This document shows, in pieces, positions 10,450-19,366 of a stretch of DNA of 64,000 bases; position 1 is the first letter of the stretch, and every line of letters begins with the position of its first letter. Position numbers and translations under genes: made by a program. The notes beneath the pieces were generated by a model. The model made no database searches and had not been told where the DNA came from. It was given only the letters and a program-made list of their open reading frames with translations. Source of the stretch: Variovorax paradoxus NBRC 15149 (GTDB lineage: Bacteria; Pseudomonadota; Gammaproteobacteria; Burkholderiales; Burkholderiaceae_C); contig NZ_BCUT01000001.1 of the NCBI RefSeq assembly GCF_001591365.1, forward strand, positions 3,100,001 to 3,164,000, in the 5' to 3' direction.

Positions 10450-10902
10450 ATGCCCAAGACCCCACTCCGCGCCGCCGCGGCCATCGGCGGCACTGCCGAC
10501 GACGTCGAAGCCGCCTTCTACGAAGCGCTGCAGCGCGGCGACATCGATGCCCTGATGGCGTGCTGGGCCGACGAGGACGAGGTGTTCTGCGTGCATCCCG
10601 GCGGCCCGCGGCTGGTAGGCGCCACCGCCATCCGCGCCGCCTTCGAGCAGATGTTCGGCAACGGCGCCATCCACGCGACGCCAGCGCGCGTGCGCAAGAT
10701 CGAGTCATTGGCAAGCGCCGTGCACAACGTGCTCGAGCGCATCGAGGTACTCACCTCCGAAGGCCCCAAGCACGCCTTCGTGCTGGCCACCAACGTCTAT
10801 CACAAGACCGTCGAAGGGTGGCGCCTGGTGGCGCACCACGCGAGCCCCGGCAGCGCGCGCGAGCCCAGCGACGTGAACGAGCTGCCCCAGACCCTGCACT
10901 GA
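10450..10902 (+). CDS. NTF2-like/SnoaL-like domain protein
   Basis: A 150-residue cone-shaped NTF2-fold protein. It has the helix DDVEAAFYEALQRGDIDALM, the strand region WADEDEVFCVHPGGPRLVGA, IRAAFEQMF and the C-terminal sheet with TVEGWRLVAHHASPG. This layout fits the YybH/DUF4440-like group, whose members range from enzymes to orphan small-ligand binders. No catalytic assignment can be made. ATG 10450 is used; an in-frame ATG at 10420 would add ten residues, and neither has a clear ribosome site. The next gene follows by 4 bp, so the two are probably co-transcribed. Confidence 0.78.
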   Translation: MPKTPLRAAAAIGGTADDVEAAFYEALQRGDIDALMACWADEDEVFCVHPGGPRLVGATAIRAAFEQMFGNGAIHATPARVRKIESLASAVHNVLERIEVLTSEGPKHAFVLATNVYHKTVEGWRLVAHHASPGSAREPSDVNELPQTLH

Positions 10903-10906
10903 AGCG

Positions 10907-11965
10907 ATGACCGCCGCCGCGCCGAATTCTTCTTCCTCTTCCCTGCACGCGGCCATGGGCTACATGGCGCCGCGCTGGCTGCCCGGCGGCAACCTGCAGA
11001 CCATCTGGCCGGCGCTCTATGCGCGCCGCTTCGAGGGCTCTGCGCCGGCCTACCGCCGCGAGCGCTGGACCACGCCCGACGGCGACTTCATCGATGTCGA
11101 CTTCATCGATGCGGCCTTGCCCGGCCCGCAGCCGCTGCTTGTGCTGTTCCACGGGCTGGAGGGGTCGTCGCGCAGCCACTACGCCGAAGCCTTCGCGGCC
11201 TTTGCCGCCGCGCAGGGCATGGCCTTTGCCGTGCCGCATTTCCGCGGGTGCAGCGGCGAGCTCAACCTGGCGCCGCGCGCCTACCACTCGGGCGACTACG
11301 AAGAGATCGGCTGGATCCTGCAGCGCATGCGCGAGCAGCATGCGCAGCGCGGCGGCGGCCCGGTGCTGGCCGCGGGCGTCTCGCTCGGCGGCAATGCGCT
11401 GCTGCGCTGGGCCTGCGAGGCCGGCGACACGGCCCGCGCCTCGGTGAATGCGGTGGCTTCGGTGTCCGCGCCGCTCGACCTGGCGGCCGGCGGCGCGGCC
11501 ATTGGCCGCGGCTTCAACCGGCTGGTCTACACGCGCATGTTCCTTGCCACCATGAAGCCCAAGGCACTGGCCAAGCTGGCGCAGTTTCCGGGCCTGTTCG
11601 ACCGCGAGCGGCTGCTTGCGGCGCGCGACCTCTATGCCTTCGACGACGTGTTCACCGCGCCGCTGCACGGCTTTCGCAACACCGACGACTACTGGGCCCG
11701 CGGCTCGTCCAAGCCGCACCTGAGGGCGATCCGCGTGCCCACGCTGGTGGTGAATGCGCGGAACGACCCGTTCATTCCGGCGCAGAGCCTGCCCGGCCCC
11801 GGCGAGGTCGGCCCGCATGTCACGCTGTGGCAGCCCGCGCACGGCGGCCACGTGGGCTTTCCGCTCGGGCCGCCGCCGGGCCATGTGCAGGGCATGCCCG
11901 AGCGCGTGGGCGGCTGGCTGGCCGGGTTTGCACCCTCCACGGCGGCGCAGGCGCGCGCAAAATAA
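10907..11965 (+). CDS. YheT-family alpha/beta hydrolase
   Basis: A 352-residue alpha/beta hydrolase of the EMB8/YheT family. The N-terminal signature is WLPGGNLQTIWPALYAR. The oxyanion loop is VLFHGLEGSSRSHY and the nucleophile elbow AAGVSLGGNALLRW. The acidic residue lies in VVNARNDPFIP and the catalytic His in AHGGHVGFPLG. Members are broad carboxylesterase-like enzymes of uncertain physiological substrate. It follows the NTF2-like gene by 4 bp and precedes the DUF2946 gene by 5 bp, so the three form one transcript ending at the hairpin at 12546-12568. Confidence 0.9.
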   Translation: MTAAAPNSSSSSLHAAMGYMAPRWLPGGNLQTIWPALYARRFEGSAPAYRRERWTTPDGDFIDVDFIDAALPGPQPLLVLFHGLEGSSRSHYAEAFAAFAAAQGMAFAVPHFRGCSGELNLAPRAYHSGDYEEIGWILQRMREQHAQRGGGPVLAAGVSLGGNALLRWACEAGDTARASVNAVASVSAPLDLAAGGAAIGRGFNRLVYTRMFLATMKPKALAKLAQFPGLFDRERLLAARDLYAFDDVFTAPLHGFRNTDDYWARGSSKPHLRAIRVPTLVVNARNDPFIPAQSLPGPGEVGPHVTLWQPAHGGHVGFPLGPPPGHVQGMPERVGGWLAGFAPSTAAQARAK

Positions 11966-11970
11966 CGCCC

Positions 11971-12522
11971 ATGGACGACATCGTCAAACAGGCGCTCGCC
12001 AAGTGGCCCAACGTGCCGCACTGCTACGGCTGGCTCGGCCTGGACGCGCGCGGCAACTGGTACATGCGCGACGACCGCACCCAGGCCGAAGGCGCCTTCC
12101 CCGCGGCCAAGGGCTCGATGCTGCGGCACGAGAAGCTGATCGACTTCATCCAGCGCAACTACGACCACGATGAAGAAGGCCAGTGGTTCTTCCAGAACGG
12201 CCCGCAGCGCGTGTATGTCGAACTGGAGGCCGCGCCCTTCGTCTGGCGCATTGCCGATGGCGCGGGCTTTGCCGTCACGGCCCACACCGGGCAGGCGGCG
12301 GGCGCCATCTCGGCCTGCCTGCTCGACGAGCACGGGCGCCTTTTCCTGGCGGCGCCCCTCGGGGTCGGGCTGGTCCATACGCAGGACGTGGGCCTGGCCG
12401 CCGACGCGGTGGAGCAGGGCCTGTGGACCCCCGAGCCGGTGCATGCGGCCGACCTGCCGCAGCGCTTCGGCCATGTGCTGAGCCCCTCGGCGCGCCGGCT
12501 CGTCTTGCTATCAAATGAGTAG
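11971..12522 (+). CDS. DUF2946 family protein
   Basis: A 183-residue protein starting MDDIVKQALAKWPNVPHCYG. It contains WLGLDARGNWYMRDD, LIDFIQRNYDHDEEGQWFF and VYVELEAAPFVWRI. These blocks match what I recall of the DUF2946 family of beta-proteobacteria, whose function is unknown. There is no signal peptide or membrane segment, so it is probably cytoplasmic. ATG 11971 is five bases past the hydrolase stop, and it is the last gene before a rho-independent-type hairpin. Confidence 0.82.
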   Translation: MDDIVKQALAKWPNVPHCYGWLGLDARGNWYMRDDRTQAEGAFPAAKGSMLRHEKLIDFIQRNYDHDEEGQWFFQNGPQRVYVELEAAPFVWRIADGAGFAVTAHTGQAAGAISACLLDEHGRLFLAAPLGVGLVHTQDVGLAADAVEQGLWTPEPVHAADLPQRFGHVLSPSARRLVLLSNE

Positions 12523-12545
12523 CTGCAGCTGGCAGCGGACATGAA

Positions 12546-12568
12546 AAAGCCGGCGCGAAGCCGGCTTT
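12546..12568. terminator. Hairpin terminator between convergent DUF2946 and cytochrome c genes
   Basis: Stem AAAGCCGGC (12546-12554), loop GCGAA, then GCCGGCTTT (12560-12568), flanked by an A-run on the left and a T-rich tract on the right. The symmetry lets it end transcripts from both sides. Confidence 0.85.
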
Positions 12569-12590
12569 CTCTTTGGGGGCCTGGGCCCGG

Positions 12591-13199
12591 TTACTTGCTG
12601 GCAGCCGCCGCGGGCGCCGAAGCCGCGCCATCGGCAGGCGCCGCCGCCGCCGCGGGGCGGTCGGGCACCGCGAACTTGGCGCCGCCGGCATTGGCCATGT
12701 AGACCACGGCACGGCCGATTTCGAGGTCTTCGAAGTCGCCGCCGCCCTGGGGCGGCATCGCGCCCTTGCCATGCAGCGCATGATCGAGCAGCGTTTCGTA
12801 GCCCTGGCCGATGCGCGGGCCCCAGGCTGCGGCGTCGCCGTAGTGCGGAGCGCCGGGAATGCCGGGCGCGCCGTGGCAGGCTGCGCACTGCGCCTTGAAG
12901 ACGGCCTCGCCGGCTGCCAGCGGACGGTTGGCATCGCGGATCTCGATGGCGCCGACCTTCTTGAGCCGTTCGGCCACTTCGCGGTCGCGCGCATCCTGCG
13001 ACACGCCGTACAGCGACATGTTGTCGCCCTCGGCCGTGCCCGCGGGCTTGTTGCCCGAAACCACATAGGCCACAAGGCCCACGATGATCAGGATGGGTGC
13101 TACGAAGGAGAAAAATACCGCCAGCAGCAGTTGCTTCGGGTTCTTGATCGGGCCGGTGTGGGCGTCTTCTGTGGCCTGGTAGTGCGGGTCTGCGCTCAT
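12591..13199 (-). CDS. Membrane-anchored cytochrome c5-type protein
   Basis: A 202-residue protein with one N-terminal membrane segment (about residues 24-45, LLLAVFFSFVAPILIIVGLV) and a periplasmic cytochrome domain. Heme c attaches at CAACHG (about residues 106-111), and the Met axial ligand is probably in GAMPPQGGG. The C-terminal 30 residues are Ala/Pro-rich and probably disordered. Such CycB/c5-like proteins carry electrons to terminal oxidases or other periplasmic acceptors. ATG 13199 is favoured by GAGG seven bases upstream; the TTG at 13211 is less likely. It is monocistronic. Confidence 0.9.
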   Translation of the reverse strand: MSADPHYQATEDAHTGPIKNPKQLLLAVFFSFVAPILIIVGLVAYVVSGNKPAGTAEGDNMSLYGVSQDARDREVAERLKKVGAIEIRDANRPLAAGEAVFKAQCAACHGAPGIPGAPHYGDAAAWGPRIGQGYETLLDHALHGKGAMPPQGGGDFEDLEIGRAVVYMANAGGAKFAVPDRPAAAAAPADGAASAPAAAASK

Positions 13200-13314
13200 T
13201 GGCGTCCTCAATAACGGGGGCTCGTCGGGGGGCTTTTTCGAATCAACCGGCGATTATAGAGAGGCCCTCCGCCCAAAGGACGCAAGGCCGCTCACCGTCC
13301 GTCGCGCGAAAGCC

Positions 13315-14739
13315 TCAGCCCTTGCTGCCGGGCGTGGCCCAGCCGCCGCCCAATGTCTTGTAGAGCGTGACCTGGTTCTGCAGCTGCAAGAGGCGCGTGG
13401 TGACCGCCGACTGCTGCGCCGTGTACAGCGAGCGCTGCGCATCGAGCAGGTCCAGCGCGCTGGCAATGCCGTTGCGGTAGCGCATGTCCGAGAGCCTGAA
13501 GCGCACCGCCTCGGCATCGGCCTGCGCGCGCTGCGCACGCACCTGCTCGCCCAGCGTGGCGCGCCCGGCCAGCGCGTCGGCCACTTCGCGGAACGCGGTC
13601 TGGATCGACTTCTCGTACTGCGCCACGGCAATCTCGCGCCCGGCCTTGGCCGAATCGAGCGTGGCCCGGTTGCGGCCCGCATCGAAGATCGGCAGCGTGA
13701 CCGAGGGCGCGAACGACCAGGCCCTGGAGCCGCGGTCGAACAGGCCCGAGAACTCGCTGCTCGCGGTGCCCAGCGTGGTGGTCAGCGACACGCGCGGGAA
13801 GAAGTTGGCGCGCGCCGCGCCGATGTTGGCGTTGGCCGCAATCAGCTGCTGCTCGGCGGCGCGGATGTCGGGCCGCTCGGCCAGCAGGTCGGAGGGCAGG
13901 CCCGCCGGCACGTCGGGCATCGGCTTGACGCTGTCCAGCCCCTTGATGCCGCCCGCGGTGGCATCGGCCGGAACCGGCGCGCCCAGCAGCAGGGCGAGCG
14001 CGTTCTCGTCCTGCATGCGCGTGCGCTGCTGCTGCGCGTACGAGGCGCGCGCGGTCTCGGCCAGCGAGTTCGCGGCCTGGAAGTCGAGCTCGGACGACAC
14101 GCCGTTGTCGAAGCGCATCTTGGTCAGCCGCACCGACTCTTCGCGCGTCACCAAGGTCTGGCGCGTGAGCTCGAGCAGCTCGTCGTCGGCAATCAGCGTG
14201 AGCCAGCCGGTGGCCACCGCCGCGATCAGGCTCACCTGCGCGGCCTTGCGCGATTCCTCGGTGGCCAGGTACTGCGCCAGCGCCTGGTCCTTCAGCGCGC
14301 GGATGCGGCCGAAGAAGTCGATCTCCCAGGCGGTCACGCCCAGGTTCACGCTGTACTGCGACGACACGCTGCCCGCGCTGCTGTCGAACGCCTGGTAGGG
14401 GTTGGGGCTCGAGCGCGAGCCGCTGCCCGTGAGGCCCAGCGCCGGGAACAGCGCCGCGCGCTCGATCTGGAACTGCGCGCGCGCCTGCTCGATGTTGAGC
14501 ACCGACACGCGCAGGTCGCGGTTGTTTTCCAGCGCGGTGCGGATCAGCCCGTTCAGCCGCGAATCGGTGAAGAACTCTTCCCAGGGCACCGCGGCCGCAG
14601 CCTGGCCGGCCGGCTGCGCCGGGTCGCCCGGGAAGGTGGTGGGCACCGGCGCCGCCGGGCGTTCGTAGGTCGGAATCAGCGAGCAGCCGGCCAGCAGCAT
14701 TGCCGCGGCCAAGGCTGTGGGAATCAGTTTCTTAGTCAT
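13315..14739 (-). CDS. RND efflux outer-membrane lipoprotein, NodT/OprM family
   Basis: A 474-residue outer-membrane factor. The lipoprotein signal ends LLAGC with Cys19 as the lipid-modified residue. Two OEP repeats follow, with typical helical blocks such as DSRLNGLIRTALENNRDLRV, VRLTKMRFDNGVSSELDFQA and VRFRLSDMRYRNGIASALDL. As a trimer it forms the outer-membrane duct for the inner-membrane pump. It is the last gene of the pump operon and its ATG overlaps the RND stop by 8 bp (ATGACTAA), indicating coupling. Confidence 0.95.
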   Translation of the reverse strand: MTKKLIPTALAAAMLLAGCSLIPTYERPAAPVPTTFPGDPAQPAGQAAAAVPWEEFFTDSRLNGLIRTALENNRDLRVSVLNIEQARAQFQIERAALFPALGLTGSGSRSSPNPYQAFDSSAGSVSSQYSVNLGVTAWEIDFFGRIRALKDQALAQYLATEESRKAAQVSLIAAVATGWLTLIADDELLELTRQTLVTREESVRLTKMRFDNGVSSELDFQAANSLAETARASYAQQQRTRMQDENALALLLGAPVPADATAGGIKGLDSVKPMPDVPAGLPSDLLAERPDIRAAEQQLIAANANIGAARANFFPRVSLTTTLGTASSEFSGLFDRGSRAWSFAPSVTLPIFDAGRNRATLDSAKAGREIAVAQYEKSIQTAFREVADALAGRATLGEQVRAQRAQADAEAVRFRLSDMRYRNGIASALDLLDAQRSLYTAQQSAVTTRLLQLQNQVTLYKTLGGGWATPGSKG

Positions 14740-17700
14740 GTGCTTTTTCTTCCGTGATGCCGGCTGCTTCCGCGTGCCGCTTGTCGGCTTCATGCTGGCG
14801 CGCACTGCCCTTGAACAGGCTGCGCACCACCACGAAGAACACCGGCACGAAGATCACGGCCAGCGCCGTACCCGTCACCATGCCGCCGAGCACGCCCGTG
14901 CCAATGGCGCGCTGGCTGGCCGAGCCGGCCCCCGAGGCAAGCACCAGCGGCACCACGCCCAGGCCGAAGGCCAGCGAGGTCATGATGATCGGGCGGAACC
15001 GCAGGTGGGCCGCGGCCAATGCCGATTCGACGATGCCCTTGCCCTGCGCCTGCAGGTCCTTCGCAAACTCGATGATCAGGATCGCGTTCTTCGCCGACAG
15101 GCCGATGATGGTGATCAGCCCCACCTGGAAGTACACGTCGTTCGAGTAGGCGCGCAGCATGGTCGCCAGCAGCACCCCCAGCACGCCCAGCGGCACCACC
15201 AGGATCACCGACAGCGGAATCGACCAGCTCTCGTACAGCGCGGCCAGGCACAGGAACACCGCCAGAATCGCAAAGCCGTACAGCACGATCGCCTGCGAGC
15301 CCGCGAGCTTTTCTTCGCGCGACTGGCCCGTCCATTCAAAGCCAAAGCCCTGCGGCAGCTGCCCGGCGAGCTTTTCCATCTCGGCCATCGCGGCGCCCGT
15401 GCTGTAGCCCTGCGCGGCGTCGCCGCTGATGCGGATCGCCGGGTAGCCGTTGTAGCGCACCGTCTGCGTCGCGCCCTTGACCCACTTGGTGGTCGCAAAC
15501 GCCGACAGCGGCACCGGCTGGCCCTTGGTGTTGCTGGCGTTCAGGCGCAGCAGGTCGTCAGGCTGCATGCGCGCCGGCGCATCGGCCTGCACCACCACGC
15601 GCTGCAGGCGGCCGCGGTTCGGAAAGTCGTTGATGTAGCTCGAACCCAGGCCCGTCGACAGCGTGGCGTTGATCGCATCGAAGGTCACGCCCAGGGCATT
15701 CGCCTTGTCGCGGTCGATGTCGATCTGCAGCTGCGGCGCGTCTTCCAGGCCGTCGGGGCGCACCTGCGACAGGATCTTGCTCTGCCCGGCCATGCCCAGC
15801 AGCTGGTTGCGCGCATTGATCAGCGCCTCGTGGCCCGCGCCCGAGCGGTCCTGCAGCCGGAAGCTGAAGCCGCTCGCATTGCCCAGTTCAGGAATGGGCG
15901 GCGGGCTCAGCGGGTAGATGAACGCATCGCGAATGCCCGAGAGCGCACCAAAGGCACGGCCCGCCAGCGCGCTGGCCGAATGGGCCGGGTCCTTGCGTTC
16001 CTCCCAGTCCTTCAGCGTCACGAAGGCAAGGCCCGCGTTCTGCCCCTGGCCCGAGAAGCTGAAGCCCATCACGCCCACGATGCTCTGCACTTCGGGCTGC
16101 TTCAGGATGAAGCCCTCGACCTGCTGCATGACCGACAGCGCACGCTCCTGCGTGGCACCCGGGGGCAGCTGCACGTTCACGATGATGTTGCCCTGGTCTT
16201 CCGCCGGCAGGAACGAGCTCGGCAGCCGCAGGTAGGTGAACACCACCGCGCCGATGATCGCCACGTAGATGACCAGGTAGCGCGCGGCGCGCCGCAAAAT
16301 GCGCGCGACCACGCTTTCATAGCCCTTGGCCGTGCGCGTGAAGCCGCGGTTGAACCAGCCGAAGAAGCCGGTCTTCTCGTGGTGGTGGCCCGCTTCCACC
16401 GGCTTGAGCAGCGTGGCGCACAAGGCCGGCGTGAGCGACAGCGCCATGAAGGCCGAGAAGGCGATCGAGGTCACCATCACCGCCGAGAACTGGCGGTAGA
16501 TGTTGCCCGTGGAGCCCGCAAAGAACGCCAGCGGCACAAACACCGAGATCAGCACCACCGTCACGCCGATGATGGCGCCCGAGATCTGCTTCATGGCCTT
16601 GCGCGTGGCTTCGAGCGGCGACAGCCCCTCCTCGCTCATGATGCGCTCGACGTTCTCCACCACCACGATGGCGTCGTCCACCACGATGCCGATCACCAGC
16701 ACCATGCCGAACATGGTCAGCACGTTGATCGAGAAGCCCATGGCCAGCAGCATGGCAAAGGTGCCCAGCAATGCAATTGGCACCACGATGGTCGGGATGA
16801 TCGTGTAGCGCCAGTTCTGCAGGAACAGGAACATCACGATGAACACCAGCGCAATGGCTTCCAGCAGCGTCTTGACCACTTCGGTGATGGAAATCTGCAC
16901 GAAGCGCGAGCTGTCGTACGGAATGTTCCACTTCACGCCCTGCGGGAAGAAGCGCTCCAGCTCCGCCATCTTGGCGCGGATCGCCTTGGCCGACTGCAGC
17001 GCGTTGCCGTTGGGCGTGGGCTGCACGCCAATGCCCACCGCGGGCACGCCGTTCAGGCGCGCCGAGGTGGCATACGACTGGCCGCCCAGCTCCACCCGCG
17101 CCACGTCCTTCAGCCGCACGGTCGAGCCGTCGGTGTTGGCGCGCAGCACGATGTCCTTGAACTGGTCGACGTTGGCCAGCTGGCCGTTCACCACCACCGT
17201 GGCCGCAATGGCCTGGCCGGGGATGTTGGGCAGGTCGCCGATGGTGCCCGAGGACACCTGCGCGTTCTGCGCGCGGATCGCGTTGTTCACGTCCGTGGCC
17301 GACAGGTTGTAGCCCTGCAGCTTGTTCGGATCGATCCAGATGCGCATCGCGTTCTCGGAGCCGAACAGCTGGGCCTGGCCCACGCCGACCACGCGCTGCA
17401 GTTCGGGCACCACGTTGCGCGCGGCATAGTCGCCGAGCGCCACCGGGTCGAAGTTCGGGTTGTCCGAGGACAGCATCACGAACATCAGGAAGTTGTTGCG
17501 CGACTTGTCCACGCGCACACCCTGCTGCGTGACCGCGGCCGGCAGGCGCGGCGTGGCGCGGGAGAGCCGGTTCTGCACGTCCACCTGCGCGAGGTCGGGG
17601 TTGGTGCCCGCCTCGAAGCTGATGGTGATGGTGCCCGTGCCGTCGGCCTGGGCCACCGATTCCATGTAGATCAGGCCTGGCGAGCCGTTCATCTCGCGCT

Positions 17701-17896
17701 CGATCACGGACAGCACGCTGTCCTCCAGCGTCTGGGCCGAGGCGCCCGGGTAGGCAACGTTGATCACGATGGCCGGCGGAGCCACCGGCGGGTACTGCGA
17801 GATCGGCAGCTGGGTAATGGCGACACTGCCGCCCACCAGGATGAACAGCGCGATCACCCAGGCGAAGATCGGTCGGTCGATAAAGAATTTGGCCAT
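14732..17896 (-). CDS. RND multidrug efflux transporter, HAE1 (AcrB/MexB) family
   Basis: A 1054-residue inner-membrane proton/drug antiporter, the normal length for AcrB-like pumps. It starts MAKFFIDRPIFAWVIALF, the usual first membrane helix. The proton-relay aspartates are visible in TM4 (GIVVDDAIVVVENVERIM). Large periplasmic loops contain GTITISFEAGTNPDLAQVDV and RVDKSRNNFLMF. The C-terminal half has LVPLGVLGVLLATMLR and GLSAKNAILIIEFAK. It should export hydrophobic or amphiphilic compounds with the adjacent adaptor and outer-membrane factor. ATG 17896 lies 17 bp after the adaptor stop. Confidence 0.97.
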   Translation of the reverse strand: MAKFFIDRPIFAWVIALFILVGGSVAITQLPISQYPPVAPPAIVINVAYPGASAQTLEDSVLSVIEREMNGSPGLIYMESVAQADGTGTITISFEAGTNPDLAQVDVQNRLSRATPRLPAAVTQQGVRVDKSRNNFLMFVMLSSDNPNFDPVALGDYAARNVVPELQRVVGVGQAQLFGSENAMRIWIDPNKLQGYNLSATDVNNAIRAQNAQVSSGTIGDLPNIPGQAIAATVVVNGQLANVDQFKDIVLRANTDGSTVRLKDVARVELGGQSYATSARLNGVPAVGIGVQPTPNGNALQSAKAIRAKMAELERFFPQGVKWNIPYDSSRFVQISITEVVKTLLEAIALVFIVMFLFLQNWRYTIIPTIVVPIALLGTFAMLLAMGFSINVLTMFGMVLVIGIVVDDAIVVVENVERIMSEEGLSPLEATRKAMKQISGAIIGVTVVLISVFVPLAFFAGSTGNIYRQFSAVMVTSIAFSAFMALSLTPALCATLLKPVEAGHHHEKTGFFGWFNRGFTRTAKGYESVVARILRRAARYLVIYVAIIGAVVFTYLRLPSSFLPAEDQGNIIVNVQLPPGATQERALSVMQQVEGFILKQPEVQSIVGVMGFSFSGQGQNAGLAFVTLKDWEERKDPAHSASALAGRAFGALSGIRDAFIYPLSPPPIPELGNASGFSFRLQDRSGAGHEALINARNQLLGMAGQSKILSQVRPDGLEDAPQLQIDIDRDKANALGVTFDAINATLSTGLGSSYINDFPNRGRLQRVVVQADAPARMQPDDLLRLNASNTKGQPVPLSAFATTKWVKGATQTVRYNGYPAIRISGDAAQGYSTGAAMAEMEKLAGQLPQGFGFEWTGQSREEKLAGSQAIVLYGFAILAVFLCLAALYESWSIPLSVILVVPLGVLGVLLATMLRAYSNDVYFQVGLITIIGLSAKNAILIIEFAKDLQAQGKGIVESALAAAHLRFRPIIMTSLAFGLGVVPLVLASGAGSASQRAIGTGVLGGMVTGTALAVIFVPVFFVVVRSLFKGSARQHEADKRHAEAAGITEEKAHD

Positions 17897-17912
17897 GCGG
17901 GCGCGCTCCTGA

Positions 17913-19187
17913 TTACTTCTTCTCGGCCGGTGCGGCCGCGGGGGCGGCACCAGGAGCGGGTGCCGCGGGCGCCGGAGCCGCACTCGGGTCCGGCTTCTTC
18001 CATGGCACCGCCTTCACCGGCGTGCCGGGCGGCATCATCTGCAGCTTCTGGAAGCCGTCGACCATCACCTGCTCGCCCGCCTTCAGGCCATCGAGCACCA
18101 CCCACTGGTTGTCCTTGGCGGCGCTGATCTTCACCGTGCGCTGGCTGATCTTGCCGTCGGCGCTCACCACCGACACCGTGTCGCCCTGCTGCGTGCGCGT
18201 GACCGCCTGCTGGGGAATCGTGATCGCGTTGGTGGCCTGCGCCTGCTCCAGCCGCACGCGCACGTACAGGCCGGGCAGCAGCTCGCCCTTCGGGTTGGGC
18301 ACCTCGGCGCGCAGCGTGACCTGGCCGGTGGTCGAATCCACCGTCAGGTCGGAGAACAGCAGCTTGCCGGGCAGGGCGTAGTCGGTGCCGTCTTCCAGCA
18401 CCACGTTCACGCTGGCGGCTTCTTCGCCGCTCGCGCGCTTGTACTGGCCGGCGGCCAGTGCGCGGCGCAGCTTCAGCACGTCGGACGCCGACTGCGTGAA
18501 GTTCACGTACATCGGGTTGATCTGCTGCACCACGGCCAGTTCGGTCGCGTCGCCCTGGCCCACCAGCGCGCCTTCGGTCACCAGCGCGCGGCCGATGCGG
18601 CCGGCAATGGGCGAAGTCACGTCGGCATAGCCCAGGTTGATCTTGGCCGTCTGCACTGCGGCGCGGCCCGCGGCCACGTCGGCCTCGGCCGTCTTTTGCG
18701 AAGCCACGGCCGTCGCGTATTCCTGCTTGCTCACCGCGTTGGCCTCGACCAGCGGCTTGTAGCGGTCGGCCAGTGCCTTGGCCTGCACCGCGTTGGCTTC
18801 GGCACGGGCCAGCGTGGCCTGCGCGTTTTGCGCGGCGGCCACCAGCGGTGCCGGGTCGATGCGGAACAGCAGCTGGCCGGCCTTCACGTCGCTGCCTTCG
18901 CGGAACTCGCGCTTCAGCAGGATGCCCGAGGCGCGGGCGCGAACCTGCGCCACGCGCGAGGCTTCGAGCCGGCCCGGCAGTTCGGTCACCAGGCCCACGT
19001 CGGTGGGCGCGGCAACCACCACGCCCACCTCAGGGGCAGGGCGGGCACCGCCGCCGCCGGCACCGCCACCCGGGCCGGCCGGCGCATCGCCCTTGGAACA
19101 GGCCGCGAGCGCCAACACCACAGCAGCGGCCACGATCGCGAGGCGCGGCGAGAACGACGATTGACGCGAAACATGCAGGAGAGGCAT
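17913..19187 (-). CDS. RND efflux periplasmic adaptor (membrane fusion protein, AcrA/MexA family)
   Basis: A 424-residue lipoprotein (lipobox LALAAC, Cys30) with a Gly-rich linker. Next come the barrel-sandwich hybrid and coiled-coil hairpin (RARASGILLKREFREGSDVK, then YKPLVEANAVSKQEYATA). The beta-barrel region (PNPKGELLPGLYVRVRLEQA) follows. The last 35 residues are Ala/Pro-rich. It bridges pump and duct. ATG 19187 has AAAGGA five bases upstream. It is first gene in the pump operon, divergent from the TetR repressor with a palindromic operator in between. Confidence 0.95.
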   Translation of the reverse strand: MPLLHVSRQSSFSPRLAIVAAAVVLALAACSKGDAPAGPGGGAGGGGARPAPEVGVVVAAPTDVGLVTELPGRLEASRVAQVRARASGILLKREFREGSDVKAGQLLFRIDPAPLVAAAQNAQATLARAEANAVQAKALADRYKPLVEANAVSKQEYATAVASQKTAEADVAAGRAAVQTAKINLGYADVTSPIAGRIGRALVTEGALVGQGDATELAVVQQINPMYVNFTQSASDVLKLRRALAAGQYKRASGEEAASVNVVLEDGTDYALPGKLLFSDLTVDSTTGQVTLRAEVPNPKGELLPGLYVRVRLEQAQATNAITIPQQAVTRTQQGDTVSVVSADGKISQRTVKISAAKDNQWVVLDGLKAGEQVMVDGFQKLQMMPPGTPVKAVPWKKPDPSAAPAPAAPAPGAAPAAAPAEKK

Positions 19188-19282
19188 GCGAATCCTTTGA
19201 AGCAAAGACGGGAGATGGCGCGTTCGCGAAGCGAACAGAAAGCCAGCATAAACAGCCGGGCCATCGGGGAAGCCCGCTAGTT

Positions 19283-19306
19283 TACATACATTCATGGATG
19301 TATAGT
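19283..19306. promoter_or_regulatory. AcrR-like operator between adaptor and tetR genes
   Basis: A perfect 6-6-6 palindrome, ATACAT-N6-ATGTAT (19286-19303), lies inside a longer region that resembles the E. coli acrAB operator (TACATACATT left half, ATGTATAGT right half). It sits in the 179-bp divergent spacer, about 96 bp upstream of the pump operon start and about 60 bp before the repressor GTG. Confidence 0.8.
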
Positions 19307-19366
19307 GACAGTGTCGAATGGCCCTACGCCTGGGAAAGGGCTTGGCTTTACAAATTGGGAGACTTG

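Noticed and set aside
14717..18127. Very long open frame (over 1100 codons) antisense to the RND transporter
   Set aside because: The composition is dominated by His, Arg, Gln and Asp with no family motif, while the other strand encodes a full AcrB-like pump.
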